Source: an uncultured Veillonella sp.
GTDB lineage: Bacteria > Bacillota > Negativicutes > Veillonellales > Veillonellaceae
Length of the DNA: 20,809 bases
Direction of reading: 5' to 3'
NCBI GenBank assembly: GCA_937930265.1
Contig: CALGLI010000124.1
Coordinates: 1-20,809 of the forward strand
Each line of letters begins with the position of its first letter. Position 1 is the first letter of the stretch. A program made the position numbers and the translations under genes. Under the pieces are notes generated by a model. The model did no database searches. It worked only from the letters and a program-made list of their open reading frames with translations, and was not told the DNA's origin. Below are positions 20,385 to 20,809 of this stretch, in pieces.

Positions 20385-20809
20385 CTATTCTAATTCATGT
20401 TCAAATGGCTTGATGGCACGTTGTAAAATGCCGTGCAAGGAGGCTATCAACACACCATAGTTAACGATGGGAACCCCTTGGACGGAGGCTACATCAATGC
20501 GACGTAATACCTCTCGACGTGTCAACATACAGCCACCACAATGAATGATGACATCATACTTAGATACGTCATGAGGGAAATGTCCACCGCTGGTCCACTC
20601 TAGTTCTAAGTCTGTGTATCCTTTTGCTTTTAGCCATCTCGGAATTTTTACTGTTCCAATATCTTCACATTGTTGACGATGTGTACAACCTTCACTAATC
20701 AACACTTTAGAGCCTGATTGTAGTTGGCTGATGGCATGCACACCTGCTACTAAATCTTTTAATTTTCCTTTAAAACGCGCCATTAAGATAGAAAAACTTG
20801 TTAAACCTA
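20385..20809 (-). CDS. hydF: [FeFe]-hydrogenase maturation GTPase HydF, C-terminal part (runs off the right edge)
   Basis: Only the C-terminal 140 or so residues are in the window; the frame continues upstream of the in-frame ATG at 20783 to the edge, reading TSFSILMARFKGKL, so that ATG is internal. The visible part is the iron-sulfur scaffold domain of HydF. Its signature C-x-H followed about 50 residues later by H-C-x2-C is present as CTHRQQCED and HCGGCM. HydF carries the 2Fe subcluster precursor built by HydE and HydG and delivers it to apo-hydrogenase in the cytoplasm. The GTPase domain must lie beyond the window. Its presence implies [FeFe] hydrogenase and hydrogen metabolism in this anaerobe. 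Confidence 0.94.
   Translation of the reverse strand, partial: GLTSFSILMARFKGKLKDLVAGVHAISQLQSGSKVLISEGCTHRQQCEDIGTVKIPRWLKAKGYTDLELEWTSGGHFPHDVSKYDVIIHCGGCMLTRREVLRRIDVASVQGVPIVNYGVLIASLHGILQRAIKPFEHELE

Overview
The window looks like chromosomal DNA of a Negativicutes bacterium, most likely Veillonella or a close relative. Three things suggest this: moderately AT-rich low-GC Firmicutes-type coding with strong Shine-Dalgarno (SD) sites; a Skp/OmpH periplasmic chaperone, which implies an outer membrane; and sporulation-lineage genes (a GerW/YtfJ family protein beside a DUF2953 protein) together with HydF and a corrinoid adenosyltransferase. The genus is inferred from gene content and recall, not from a search.

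Layout. Positions 1-5300 (minus strand) hold an accessory, defence-like block. Reading 5' to 3' on the minus strand it contains a GHKL (MutL/MORC-type) ATPase, an unrecognised 258-residue protein whose C-terminus seems to be split off by a +1 frameshift, a DUF6339-like protein, a terminator, a 5-methylcytosine methyltransferase and a truncated-by-window HpaII-family restriction enzyme. The ATPase starts 4 bp after the stop of an Eis-type acetyltransferase gene (5305-6495). Further right are a LysE/ArgO-type exporter and a DUF2156 protein that appears to start with AUU.

Positions 8457-8743 carry what I read as a complete, unannotated type I toxin-antitoxin locus of the Fst/par kind. It has a 30-residue membrane peptide on the plus strand and a convergent, roughly 73-nt antisense RNA on the minus strand. 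The two share a bidirectional terminator, and a diverged direct repeat lets the RNA pair with the toxin's ribosome-binding site and start codon. Next come gyrA and an sfsA gene fused to a DUF123 domain.

The 975 bp between sfsA and the next gene are non-coding. At 13146-13379 they hold about 13 same-orientation DnaA-box-like 9-mers in three arrays with a strict 12-11-11 bp pitch, including two perfect TGTGGATAA boxes. This is a candidate oriC or DnaA-binding locus, and gene direction switches from minus to plus across it. To the right, on the plus strand, are a siroheme/4Fe-4S protein fused to two DUF1858 domains, an unknown partner and a cupin. The rest of the window (15961-20809, minus strand) holds a small secreted protein, OmpH, and envelope/cofactor genes: GerW, DUF2953, CobO/BtuR, an M23 peptidase, DUF4446 and the C-terminal part of HydF, most of them tightly spaced.
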